In this document: in pieces, positions 39,601 to 46,679 of the stretch
Layout of the letters: the number at the start of each line of letters is the position of its first letter
Position numbering within the stretch: position 1 is the first letter of the stretch
Origin: Roseinatronobacter monicus
GTDB taxonomy: Bacteria > Pseudomonadota > Alphaproteobacteria > Rhodobacterales > Rhodobacteraceae
NCBI RefSeq assembly: GCF_006716865.1
Contig: NZ_VFPT01000001.1
Location: 20,001 to 84,000 of the forward strand
Reading direction: 5' to 3'
Length of the DNA stretch: 64,000 nucleotides
Translations under genes and position numbers: made by a program
Notes under the pieces: generated by a model
The model's database searches: none
What the model saw: the letters and a program-made list of their open reading frames with translations, nothing else
Told to the model about the DNA's origin: nothing

Positions 39601-40246
39601 TGCCTTCTGCGCGATCACGATCAGCGATACGGGGCCGGGAATGTCATCGGAACAGGTGGCGCGCGCTTTCACGCCTTATGAAACCACGAAAGGCGCGCGT
39701 GGCAGCGGGCTGGGCCTGACCATCGTGTCCTCGATCATTGCCCGTGTAGGCGGGGCGCTGAAACTTGTGACAGCGCCGGATCAGGGGAGTGAGTTCACCA
39801 TTCTGTGGCCTGTGGCCCCGATCCGCGCGAAAGAGGGCGCGGCCGTGGAAGGTCTGACTGGCCGGTTGGACGGGCGCACTGTTCTGGTGGTCGACGATCA
39901 AGAGAATGTGCTGAACATTATCACCGCCTTTCTCGAATCCGTTGGTGCCGAAGTGGCCCCGACGTCCGAGCCTGCGGACGTGATCGCGGTTCTGAGGGAT
40001 AACCCGGATGCCTGGGACCTGCTCATCACGGATTTCGACATGCCTGGCATGACTGGCAGCGACCTCGCGCAAGCCGCACGCGCACATGCGCCGCATCTGC
40101 CGATTGTTCTTGTGACTGCGCTGGCCGCTATGGCGGGGCGCGATACGGCCATGTTTAATGCTGTGCTGGGCAAGCCCGTGGACAAGGCTGCACTTGTGAA
40201 CGCGGCCGAAGTTGCCATACTGCGTGCGAAACAGGGTGAAGGTTAA
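36674..40246 (+). CDS. Hybrid sensor histidine kinase (GAF-GAF-PAS-PAS-PAS-HK-REC)
   Basis: A 1190-residue cytosolic kinase. Order seen: N-terminal coiled coil (about 10-70), GAF-like region (about 75-230), second GAF (about 270-420), PAS (about 430-550), PAS_7-type (about 570-690), a third PAS (about 695-800), the H-box AAGLAHDFNNLL with His828, N-box LNLAINARDAL, G boxes DTGPGM and GSGLGL, and a C-terminal receiver with Asp1120 in LLITDFDMPGMTG. No membrane segment is present, so signals must come from soluble partners. The PAS_7 region and neighbours recall NahK, the kinase controlled by NosP. It overlaps the H-NOX gene and is followed at once by a response regulator gene. Confidence 0.9.
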   Translation: MTEDGPKAVVSRARFDRERRARQEAESLLEDKARELYTANRRLMRESEAVRAALAETEELRAREAAALRQQSILSEAMAVFSGKTSAAEALQDFLNTLQRAFGVFDACYLQASGSEVRITASARPEHIGLGLPVPNSLIVRPRRLSTLQLIAPGKVFPGRITDYASTIIVPLNISGEAAGALLLGCLQTGSFTATDLRLLKRLAGLAAQSLTALRDTRRNALLVSLIEGRPISGEGGVLDAPLEAVQQAFARLTNMQGMAVGILDDLLGASLDEIDAAIERSLAALGNATNTDRAYVFRLREDAPLIDSSHEWCVSGIAAMRDQLQEIPSDMISHWRETFDAGRDVVIPDVGALSDATPGKEILVEQGMVSLLAVPMVEYGVFRGFVGYGAVRAQRTFLPGEVHLIRSVAKVIGSLLVRREQRVQIERLSEIARRTSNLVVIAGADRCITWVNEAFERTTGWALDEIKGQNAGGFLQCEETAPEAIAALRQALDQAKPVQAEILNRARDGRSYWVDLDIQPLKDTFGALNGFMAVGMDVTERRQQADALRAAADDAARARATLEAAVDALQDGFVLFDADDRLVICNQRYREIYPSAAQEIVPGTRFEDILRQGLELGVYADAIGREADWLAERLERHCERDSEVEQHLSDGRWLRIFEKATPDGGRVGLRVDITALKLAEQRAKADRAAAMEASHDGIAITDAEGRFVYMNHAHLELFGYTSEAQVLGKPWSMFYEPDAAAWMGGHVMPELMFYGSWSGEIMGKARDGSPVDQEVSLTLKDDGGILCIARDMRDRRREMAERDRLSEELQLAQRREVVGQMAAGLAHDFNNLLAAISGGAQLIQDATPENSLGAIGAQRILAASAQAAGLVRRLLSLGRREAELITLDLREPLREASDLVRASLRASMRLNTHLPDTPIEVVADPTDILQTVLNLAINARDALDGRPGAITVVLSKPSEDDLQGPFTVGTPDPKHAFCAITISDTGPGMSSEQVARAFTPYETTKGARGSGLGLTIVSSIIARVGGALKLVTAPDQGSEFTILWPVAPIRAKEGAAVEGLTGRLDGRTVLVVDDQENVLNIITAFLESVGAEVAPTSEPADVIAVLRDNPDAWDLLITDFDMPGMTGSDLAQAARAHAPHLPIVLVTALAAMAGRDTAMFNAVLGKPVDKAALVNAAEVAILRAKQGEG

Positions 40247-40864
40247 ATGATGCGTGTCTTGATTGCTGATGACCACGAACTGTTGCGCGATACGCTTGAT
40301 CTGTGGTTCCGGCAGGAAAAAATCGACGTCACGCCAGCACAGGATCTCGACGCTGCGATGCAACTGGTCGAGGCAAGTGAGCCGTTCGACCTGATCTTGC
40401 TCGACTACGGCATGCCCGGCATGAATGGTCTGGAGGGTCTTGCTCGCGCGCTTGAGGCAGGTCGCGGTGCGCGTGTCGCCGTGATGTCCGGCATCGCCCC
40501 GCGCGAAGTGGCCGAACAGGCACTGGAGATGGGGGCGGCAGGGTTTCTGCCAAAAACCCTGCCAGCCAAATCGCTGGTCAACGCGGTGCGCTTCATGGCG
40601 ATGGGCGAGCAATATGCGCCAATCGACTTCATGACCGCCGCCCCAGAGGTCGAGGTGCTCAACCCGCTGGCCGAAAAACTGACACCGCGCGAATTGCAGA
40701 TGCTTGAAAAGCTGTGCGAGGGGCTGTCCAACAAGGAAATCGCCCGCGCTCTCGGCATCCAGGAACCGACTGTCAAGCTGCATCTGAAGACGCTCTACCG
40801 CAAGATCGGTGCCCTCAACCGCACCCAAGCAGCCCTGATCGCACGGGACTCCGGGTTGTTTTGA
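40247..40864 (+). CDS. NarL/LuxR-type response regulator
   Basis: A 205-residue regulator: receiver domain with acidic pocket DD (8-9), phosphoacceptor Asp53 in LILLDYGMPGMNG and Lys in GFLPKT (about 102), then a LuxR-type helix-turn-helix (about 140-200; LTPRELQMLEKLCEGLSNKEIARALGI, TVKLHLKTLYRKIG). The ATG directly follows the kinase TAA. It is the likely output of the hybrid kinase. Its targets are not known, but the gene sits in the polysaccharide locus, so the alg promoters are the first candidates. Confidence 0.92.
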   Translation: MMRVLIADDHELLRDTLDLWFRQEKIDVTPAQDLDAAMQLVEASEPFDLILLDYGMPGMNGLEGLARALEAGRGARVAVMSGIAPREVAEQALEMGAAGFLPKTLPAKSLVNAVRFMAMGEQYAPIDFMTAAPEVEVLNPLAEKLTPRELQMLEKLCEGLSNKEIARALGIQEPTVKLHLKTLYRKIGALNRTQAALIARDSGLF

Positions 40865-40882
40865 TCTGGGCCAGACTGCACC

Positions 40883-41434
40883 ATGACCGCACGGAAAACC
40901 CTGTCGCGTCAGCTTGAATTAGATGCAGCGCCCTATCTGCGGGTGTTCCGCGAAGAGGGGGAGGTCGTAGCAGGCCAGGTGATCCCGGATTTCTGGCAGG
41001 TCGAGTTGCGCAGTTTCGTTCTGGTGATGCCGGTGCAGCCCGATGGGCGGGTGGTGGCGATGACCGGGTATCGCCACGGACCCCGGCGGAATTGCCTGAG
41101 CCTGTCCGGCGGCTTCATCGATCCCGGCGAAACCCCTGAGGCGGCGGCACGTCGCGAATTGCTCGAAGAGGCTGGGCGAACGCCCACACAGTTGATCGGG
41201 CTCGGCGATTACGTGGGTAATGGCAATCAACGCGGCGCGCATGGACACTTCTTTCTTGCACGTGGCTGCAAGGCGGCCCCGGGCTGGCTCTCTGATCCAA
41301 GCGAAACCGCCACACTTGCCGCGATAACAGCGGATGAGGTCGAAAAGGCGCTCGATGCGGGGCCTTTCGCGGTGGTTCACCACGTTGCCGATTGGGGCCT
41401 CGCCCGACGGCATCGTGACTTTCCGGCAGCGTGA
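40883..41434 (+). CDS. NUDIX hydrolase
   Basis: A 183-residue Nudix protein with the complete box GGFIDPGETPEAAARRELLEEAG (GX5EX7REUXEEXG), around residues 74-96. The fold outside the box resembles ADP-ribose or GDP-mannose pyrophosphatases. It lies 19 bases after the response regulator gene and before algD, so a link to sugar-nucleotide turnover is possible but unproven. Substrate cannot be told from the sequence. Confidence 0.85.
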   Translation: MTARKTLSRQLELDAAPYLRVFREEGEVVAGQVIPDFWQVELRSFVLVMPVQPDGRVVAMTGYRHGPRRNCLSLSGGFIDPGETPEAAARRELLEEAGRTPTQLIGLGDYVGNGNQRGAHGHFFLARGCKAAPGWLSDPSETATLAAITADEVEKALDAGPFAVVHHVADWGLARRHRDFPAA

Positions 41435-41574
41435 ACGGCGAGGGAAACTATCCTTCTGGACAGCGCCGAGGCCCGAATGGGGCACAGCCTTAACCCTTTA
41501 CTCACCCTGCTCAGCCGGTTGCCCCAATCATCTATCCCGCCGCGTCCGCGCCTTTGAAGAGGCGCCGTGGCATA

Positions 41575-41600
41575 AAGTCTCCAACGAAATTCGGAGACTT
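41575..41600 (+). promoter_or_regulatory. Hairpin masking the algD ribosome-binding site
   Basis: AAGTCTCC (41575-41582) pairs perfectly with GGAGACTT (41593-41600) over a 10-base loop. The right arm contains the GGAG Shine-Dalgarno sequence of algD, whose ATG is at 41605. Folding would block ribosome entry. Confidence 0.55.
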
Positions 41601-41604
41601 CAAA

Positions 41605-42993
41605 ATGCTACACCAGACCACTAATACTGCCTTTCACCCTCAGGCCCGCGTTGTCTCGCGACCTTCCGTTTCTGTCATCGGTCTGGGTTACGTGGGCGCG
41701 GTGTCTACCGCTTGCCTTGCGGGGCTCGGCCACCGTGTGATTGGGGTCGATCTCGATCCGGTCAAGGTCGATGCGATCGCGACAGGACGCGCGCCGATCC
41801 ACGAGAAGGATCTGGACCGGCTGCTGGGCGATGGTGTCGCTGACGGTTTGATCAGCGCAACCAACGACCTTGCCACGGCAGTGGTCGAGACCGACATCAC
41901 CTTCGTTTCGGTGGGCACCCCCACTGCCGAAGATGGTGGGTGTGACGATCGCTATATTCGCGCCGCCGCGCGTTCGATCGGTGAAGGGCTGGCGCGCAAG
42001 GCAGCCTTCCATGTCGTTGTCATGCGCTGCTCTATCCCGCCGGGCACCACACTCGATGTCATGGTGCCCGAGATCGAGGCGGCCTCGGGCCTCAAGGTCG
42101 GCGCTGATTTCGGTGTCTGCTTCAACCCCGAATTCCTGCGAGAGGGCGTTGCGGTCGAGGATTTCCACAATCCGCCCAAGACCGTGATTGGCGTCACCGA
42201 CGATGTCACCGCCGACCTGATGTGCAAGCTTTATGCCGACGTTGATGCCGATCCGGTCGTGACCTCGATCGAGGTGGCCGAGATGGTCAAATATGTCGAT
42301 AACGTCTGGCACGCGACCAAGGTCACCTTCGCCAACGAGGTTGGCCGCTTGTGCAAGCCCCTGGACGTGGACAGCCACGAGGTGATGGATATCTTCGTGC
42401 GCGACACCAAGCTGAACCTGTCGCCCTATTACCTCAAGCCCGGCTTTGCCTATGGCGGCTCTTGCTTGCCCAAAGAGGTGCGCGCGGTAACCCATATTGC
42501 GCGCAATCTAGGCGTTGATCTACCGTTGATCGGCGCGCTTGAGCGCTCGAATGCAACCCAGATCGCCGAGGCTGCGCGTCTGGTCAAGGCGACCGGCGCG
42601 CGGCGGGTCGCGGTCCTTGGGTTGGCGTTCAAACCCGGCACGGATGACCTGCGCGAAAGCCCGATCCTTGAGGTGATAGCAGAGCTGCAAGAGGCCGGAA
42701 TCGAGATCACCGCCCATGACCCGGCCATCACGGCAGAGACCCGCATCGAAGCGCAACTGGCCTATGTTGTCCATGCGGCACAAGGGCTGGGGCAACTCGC
42801 GACCGGGCTGCGTGACATGCTGGCCGCTGACGCATCTGACGCCGTGGCCGGGGCTGATGCCATCATCGTCACCCATGCTCACCCCGATTACCGCGCCCTG
42901 GCCGCTGCTACCGACAAACCAGTGATTGATGTGGCGCGGCTGTGGAAATCCCGTGCCAACCAACCTTCGAACCTCTGCGGTATCGGCTGGTAA
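41605..42993 (+). CDS. algD: GDP-mannose 6-dehydrogenase
   Basis: A 462-residue UDP-glucose/GDP-mannose dehydrogenase family enzyme that oxidises GDP-mannose to GDP-mannuronate, the committed step of alginate-type synthesis. Seen: Rossmann motif VIGLGYVGAVSTACLAGLGH (about 23-42), SVGTPTAEDG, FNPEFLREG, and the active cysteine Cys287 in YGGSCLPKEVRA, then the C-terminal domain with GLAFKPGTDDLRESP. FAYGGSCLPKE favours GDP-mannose dehydrogenase over UDP-glucose dehydrogenase, as does the context. The start at 41605 follows GGAG, which lies in the right arm of a hairpin. Confidence 0.92.
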   Translation: MLHQTTNTAFHPQARVVSRPSVSVIGLGYVGAVSTACLAGLGHRVIGVDLDPVKVDAIATGRAPIHEKDLDRLLGDGVADGLISATNDLATAVVETDITFVSVGTPTAEDGGCDDRYIRAAARSIGEGLARKAAFHVVVMRCSIPPGTTLDVMVPEIEAASGLKVGADFGVCFNPEFLREGVAVEDFHNPPKTVIGVTDDVTADLMCKLYADVDADPVVTSIEVAEMVKYVDNVWHATKVTFANEVGRLCKPLDVDSHEVMDIFVRDTKLNLSPYYLKPGFAYGGSCLPKEVRAVTHIARNLGVDLPLIGALERSNATQIAEAARLVKATGARRVAVLGLAFKPGTDDLRESPILEVIAELQEAGIEITAHDPAITAETRIEAQLAYVVHAAQGLGQLATGLRDMLAADASDAVAGADAIIVTHAHPDYRALAAATDKPVIDVARLWKSRANQPSNLCGIGW

Positions 42994-43017
42994 CTCCCTC
43001 AAATTAGGAGAAATGAT

Positions 43018-43431
43018 ATGACCTTTCAATCCACTGTTCGCCCGGCTCCCTCGGCAGTGCCTGCCGATGCACCAACCTACGAAGAACGCCCCTGGGGCGC
43101 ATTCTGGAGCCTTGATCGCGGTGCGGCGCATCAGGTCAAGCGCATCCGCGTGAAGCCGCGCGGACAATTGTCCCTGCAATATCACTACCACCGCGCGGAA
43201 TGCTGGGTGGTGATCGAGGGTACGGCCACGATCACTGTCGATGACGCGGTGATGAAGGTGAAACTCGGTGGTGTGGTGATGATCCCGAAAGGGGCTGTGC
43301 ACCGTCTTGAGAACCGGACGAAATCGCATGTGGAGATCATCGAGGTGCAAATGGGCGACTATCTTGGCGAGGACGATATCGTCCGGCTGGAAGACGTCTA
43401 TGACCGCCCGGCAACCGAAGTGCGGGGCTAA
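43018..43431 (+). CDS. Stand-alone cupin mannose-6-phosphate isomerase
   Basis: A 137-residue protein equal to the C-terminal cupin domain of AlgA/ManC-type enzymes: ERPWGAFWSLD, QYHYHRAECWVVIEGTATI with the metal-binding His pair, IPKGAVHRLENRT, and EIIEVQMGDYLGEDDIVRL. It should convert fructose-6-phosphate to mannose-6-phosphate. TAGGAG precedes the ATG. It is 24 bases after algD. It complements the degenerate cupin of the AlgA in this locus. Confidence 0.9.
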   Translation: MTFQSTVRPAPSAVPADAPTYEERPWGAFWSLDRGAAHQVKRIRVKPRGQLSLQYHYHRAECWVVIEGTATITVDDAVMKVKLGGVVMIPKGAVHRLENRTKSHVEIIEVQMGDYLGEDDIVRLEDVYDRPATEVRG

Positions 43432-43570
43432 CGCCGAAGTAGGCTGCCGCTCCCCTTCCACTCGGCTGCCCTCCGCCGGTTCTATCCCGAACAGGTTGCT
43501 GAAATAGTCCCGCCTCGACAAGAATTTAAGAACATGATTCACCCTTCCCACGGCAGTATCGGGGGTGACG

Positions 43571-44330
43571 ATGCGCGGGACGGACGAGACGAGCGGGTCG
43601 CTGTTCAGCTATGTTGACTTGGAAGAGCGCATCCCGCCGCGTCATCCGTTGCGCAAGATCAGACAGGTAGTCAATGACGCACTTGCCAGCCTAGATGCGG
43701 AGTTCGAGGCACTTTATACCGATTTTGGTCGTCCCTTAATCCCGCCGGAGCCGCTGATCCGGGCGAGCCCGCTGCAAATCCTGTTTTCTGTCCGATCTGA
43801 GCGGCAGTTGTTGGATCAGATGGATTACAACCTGATGTTCCGCTGGTTTGTCGGGCTGGGCATTGATGATCCGGTCTGGGTGCCGACCGTGTTCACAAGA
43901 ACCGCGACCGGCTGCTGACGACAGAGATGTCACGCAAGGTAATGGCCGCAATCCTTGCCCACCGTGAGGTCGCACCGCTGCTCATTTTTCGGTTGATGGC
44001 ACGCTGGTCAAGGCATGGGCGTCGATGAAGAGTTTCCAGGCAAAGGCCGATGCTACTCCGCCTGACGTTGAGTGGCCCGGCGATCCCCCACTCCGGAAAC
44101 TACCCCACGAAACCGCGCCTTCCGAGCGAGAGTTCCCAGCCGAGACCCACCCGCTGCCTCGCAACACCAAACCCCACCACAATGCCGAGGTCGATTTCAA
44201 GGGCGAAGCGCTCGAACGCCACGCATGCCTCAATCACTGATCTCGATGCACGGCTCTACAAGAAATCATCCGGCACCGGCGCGATGCTGTGTTTCATCGG
44301 GCATGCGCTGATGGAGACCCGTCCCAAACA
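43571..44330 (+). pseudogene. Decayed IS5-family transposase
   Basis: The first part, MRGTDETSGSLFSYVDLEER to WFVGLGIDDPVWVPTVFT (43571-43890), is a typical IS5-type transposase N terminus. After 43890 the frame breaks. Later pieces such as SRKVMAAILAHREVAPLL and DLDARLYKKSSGTG with LCFIGHALME (about 44240-44310) appear in other frames, and the C terminus is missing. Several frame changes show long decay. It separates the polysaccharide locus from the AT-richer genes to the right. Confidence 0.85.
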
Positions 44331-44746
44331 GGACGAATCACAAAATCACAAACGTGCAAAGCCCCACGATTCAGGTTGAGGCGGGACGCTTCAAGTCGGG
44401 ATATGTGATCATCCGGGATGGCAAAGCCAACCAAACACTATTCCGCGACAGAAAGCGACATATTGGCGACCAACCTATAGTTGGCGACGTTCATTCAGCA
44501 TATGTGATGAGCCCGAGGAGTGATCGATCAGGGAGATGCTTCACGGGTTAAGTGTCGGCTAAGGGTGCTTTTATCATTGAACTAACGGACGATAGACCAC
44601 AAGCGCTTCGTGCAAATGTATCGTTTAATATAACCCTGTGGGTAGTGTTTATACCTAATAGGTTGGTATCAAAATACATAAGATCGAATGTGTCTAAGTA
44701 CAAATCATAGTAGTTTTGTGTCTAAGGTTTTGGTGCGAGAAATATA
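44331..44746. other. AT-rich intergenic region before LytTR gene
   Basis: No gene. The tail of IS decay is followed by a clearly more AT-rich stretch (about 44580-44746) holding a palindrome ACCTAATAGGT (44653-44663) and a 10-base direct repeat listed separately. Confidence 0.5.
44689..44726 (+). promoter_or_regulatory. Direct repeat TGTGTCTAAG upstream of LytTR gene
   Basis: TGTGTCTAAG occurs at 44689-44698 and again at 44717-44726, 28 bases apart start to start, ending 20 bases before the ATG of a LytTR regulator. LytTR proteins bind paired direct repeats, so this may be an autoregulatory site. Confidence 0.45.
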
Positions 44747-45592
44747 ATGCTCACTTTCCGGCTTTCAAAATATGGCGAGAAGCAGCTTGGCTTACTTTTG
44801 AAGATATATTCAGGTGCCACTAGTCAAGGGCTCTCATGGAGGCTGTCTTTTCGGGCTGCAGCGTTACAGGTCCTCATTGTCTTGAATGATTTTGTACCCG
44901 TGATTTTCTATGGGGCGATGCTTGCCGGTGCGACGACCCTTGGTGTGTACGCTTCCGCATTACACGGTGAGTTTGAAGTTTGGATTGGTGTGGTGTCGTT
45001 TACTCTCTCAGTTATATTGGGTGCATTTAGCGCGGTGCTACTGTCTGAGAGGTTTTTATTACCAATGTGGGTAAGATATGGTCTCTGGCTAGTCTTCTTT
45101 TGCTTGGCGAACACAATCTCATATTATTTAATAAGTTCATTTTTCGCATATGAAGCGATTTGGTTATTTATTACACTTCCGGCTTTGTTTGTGATCATGT
45201 GGGGTACATACTATTTTTACAAAGATAGCCTGTCTTTTTTGTTTCATAAATCGAGAGCAATGCGGCATTGTCTGCGCGACAAGATCCCCGCCCAGATCCG
45301 CGCCCCGATAGTTCGTATCACCGCATTTGATAAGTACGTGTCGATCAAAACGGAGATCGGGGCATGCGAGCTTCGCTTGCCGTTGTCCGATGCAGTTGAG
45401 CAAGTGAAAACGCCGGGCGTGCGCGTTCATAGATCCCATTGGATCGCAAAAGACTATATTACCTCATTAGAGAAGAGCGGCAGGAGCTGGTATTTGCACG
45501 TTTGCGATGAAAGAATCCCAGTCGCCCCCAGGCAAGTCGATACTGTCAAGAGAATCATAAGGCAGTGTGAGCTAAGCGCTATGGATACATGA
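44747..45592 (+). CDS. Membrane-bound LytTR-type transcription regulator
   Basis: A 281-residue protein with four hydrophobic segments (about 35-165) followed by a LytTR DNA-binding domain (about 185-275; IVRITAFDKYVSIKT, LPLSDAVEQV, VRVHRSHWI, PVAPRQVDTVKRI). There is no receiver domain, so it would sense through its membrane part and bind DNA while anchored. The gene is noticeably more AT-rich than its neighbours, suggesting transfer. The ribosome site is weak. It overlaps the next gene by ATGA. Confidence 0.85.
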   Translation: MLTFRLSKYGEKQLGLLLKIYSGATSQGLSWRLSFRAAALQVLIVLNDFVPVIFYGAMLAGATTLGVYASALHGEFEVWIGVVSFTLSVILGAFSAVLLSERFLLPMWVRYGLWLVFFCLANTISYYLISSFFAYEAIWLFITLPALFVIMWGTYYFYKDSLSFLFHKSRAMRHCLRDKIPAQIRAPIVRITAFDKYVSIKTEIGACELRLPLSDAVEQVKTPGVRVHRSHWIAKDYITSLEKSGRSWYLHVCDERIPVAPRQVDTVKRIIRQCELSAMDT

Positions 45593-46512
45593 TTTCCCTG
45601 GCAGTACGCCCCTTGGCGACAATAGGGGGCATTTTCGCGACTTTTTCGCTGACGAGGGCTGGCGATTATATTCTGCTCGCGCAAGGCATGGCGTATGTTT
45701 CGTGGGGCGCAGGTGCGGAGATACAGTTGTCTGCAGTGCCAAAAATTAGTCAGTGGACGAATATGAGATCAGTTTTCAACCATTGGGTCTTTTCCATTTT
45801 TGTGGGTGTCGTCGCTATTCTAGCGGCGGGTATAGTTCTTGGCGCCTCTCCCGCATTAAGTGGAGCGCTCGTCAGCATAGGTCTGATAGCGGGCGTCACT
45901 TACTACCTGGGCATAGGTGAAAGTTTCTGGAAAATGTTTTCGAAGCCCAAGCAGGGTCATCAAAGAATGTCCGCGCTTGCCTCGCGACGGGAGTTCGGCA
46001 AGACAACGCCCTCGGCCCCGGCACCTGACCCCGCGCAATGGATACAGCGCCATTCGAAGGCAGCCACCAGTCTCGACCAGCGTGTCTTTGTTATCAGTGC
46101 TGCGCAGAGCGCATTCACCAATTCTGTGACACAACCACTGACCGGTTCAGGCTACGCACTCGATATACTGGACTGTTTCGACACCGCGCTCACATCCTTA
46201 AGGCAGCTGCCGCAGCTTTGGCAGTTTGTATTCATCGACATGGATGCATTGGAAAAACATATCCTCATACACAAGATCGTGGAGGAGCTGCTTCAGTTGC
46301 GCCGTGATGTGCCGCATATTCCGATCGCATTGGTGTCGCCCGGTTTCGCGGCAGATGAGTTCGGAACACATCGCCTGCACTTGGCCGATCTTTCTTTGGC
46401 AGCGCCTATCCATGCTGGCAGCCTGCTGTCAACCCTGTCGATCATGTCAGAAAATAACAAGTTATGGCAGGCGCGTTTGGCTGCGGTGAACGCAATCGAA
46501 AACACCGGATAG
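45589..46512 (+). CDS. Membrane protein with receiver-like C-terminal domain
   Basis: A 307-residue protein. The N-terminal part has about three hydrophobic segments (about 5-20, 60-85, 87-115). The C-terminal part (about 165-300) resembles a response-regulator receiver fold: RVFVISAAQ as first strand, then QFVFIDMDAL with a possible acceptor Asp, then IPIALVSPGF. The usual DD pair after the first strand is absent, so phosphorylation is doubtful. The start overlaps the stop of the LytTR gene, so the two probably form one membrane signalling unit. I do not know a named family with this architecture. Confidence 0.65.
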   Translation: MISLAVRPLATIGGIFATFSLTRAGDYILLAQGMAYVSWGAGAEIQLSAVPKISQWTNMRSVFNHWVFSIFVGVVAILAAGIVLGASPALSGALVSIGLIAGVTYYLGIGESFWKMFSKPKQGHQRMSALASRREFGKTTPSAPAPDPAQWIQRHSKAATSLDQRVFVISAAQSAFTNSVTQPLTGSGYALDILDCFDTALTSLRQLPQLWQFVFIDMDALEKHILIHKIVEELLQLRRDVPHIPIALVSPGFAADEFGTHRLHLADLSLAAPIHAGSLLSTLSIMSENNKLWQARLAAVNAIENTG

Positions 46513-46517
46513 GATCT

Positions 46518-46679
46518 ATGCAGCCTCGTACCAATAAGCTCTGCCAGATCTGCGAAAAGCAGAAGAATTCATGTATCCGCTGCCGCGCGGGTGCGCCGCA
46601 CAATGTTGCGGGTATCACGGCTATGTCAGCGCTGGCCGTGTTGTTGCTGATGGCGATTATACTTTTGTTGAATATCTGA
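46518..46679 (+). CDS. Small membrane protein with two CxxC motifs
   Basis: A 53-residue protein, MQPRTNKLCQICEKQKNSC onward, with CQIC and CIRC pairs (about residues 9-12 and 19-22) that could bind a metal ion, then a C-terminal hydrophobic helix (ALAVLLLMAIILLLNI). AGGA precedes the ATG by a few bases, and it starts five bases after the preceding gene. It is a plausible third member of the LytTR/receiver-like operon. Function is unknown. Confidence 0.5.
   Translation: MQPRTNKLCQICEKQKNSCIRCRAGAPHNVAGITAMSALAVLLLMAIILLLNI

Noticed and set aside
39644..40828. 394-codon minus-strand frame opposite the hybrid kinase and response regulator
   Set aside because: Antisense to two receiver-containing proteins with all conserved residues.
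41608..43551. Minus-strand frames of 295 and 343 codons opposite algD and the isomerase
   Set aside because: Antisense to well-supported enzymes; no motifs of their own.
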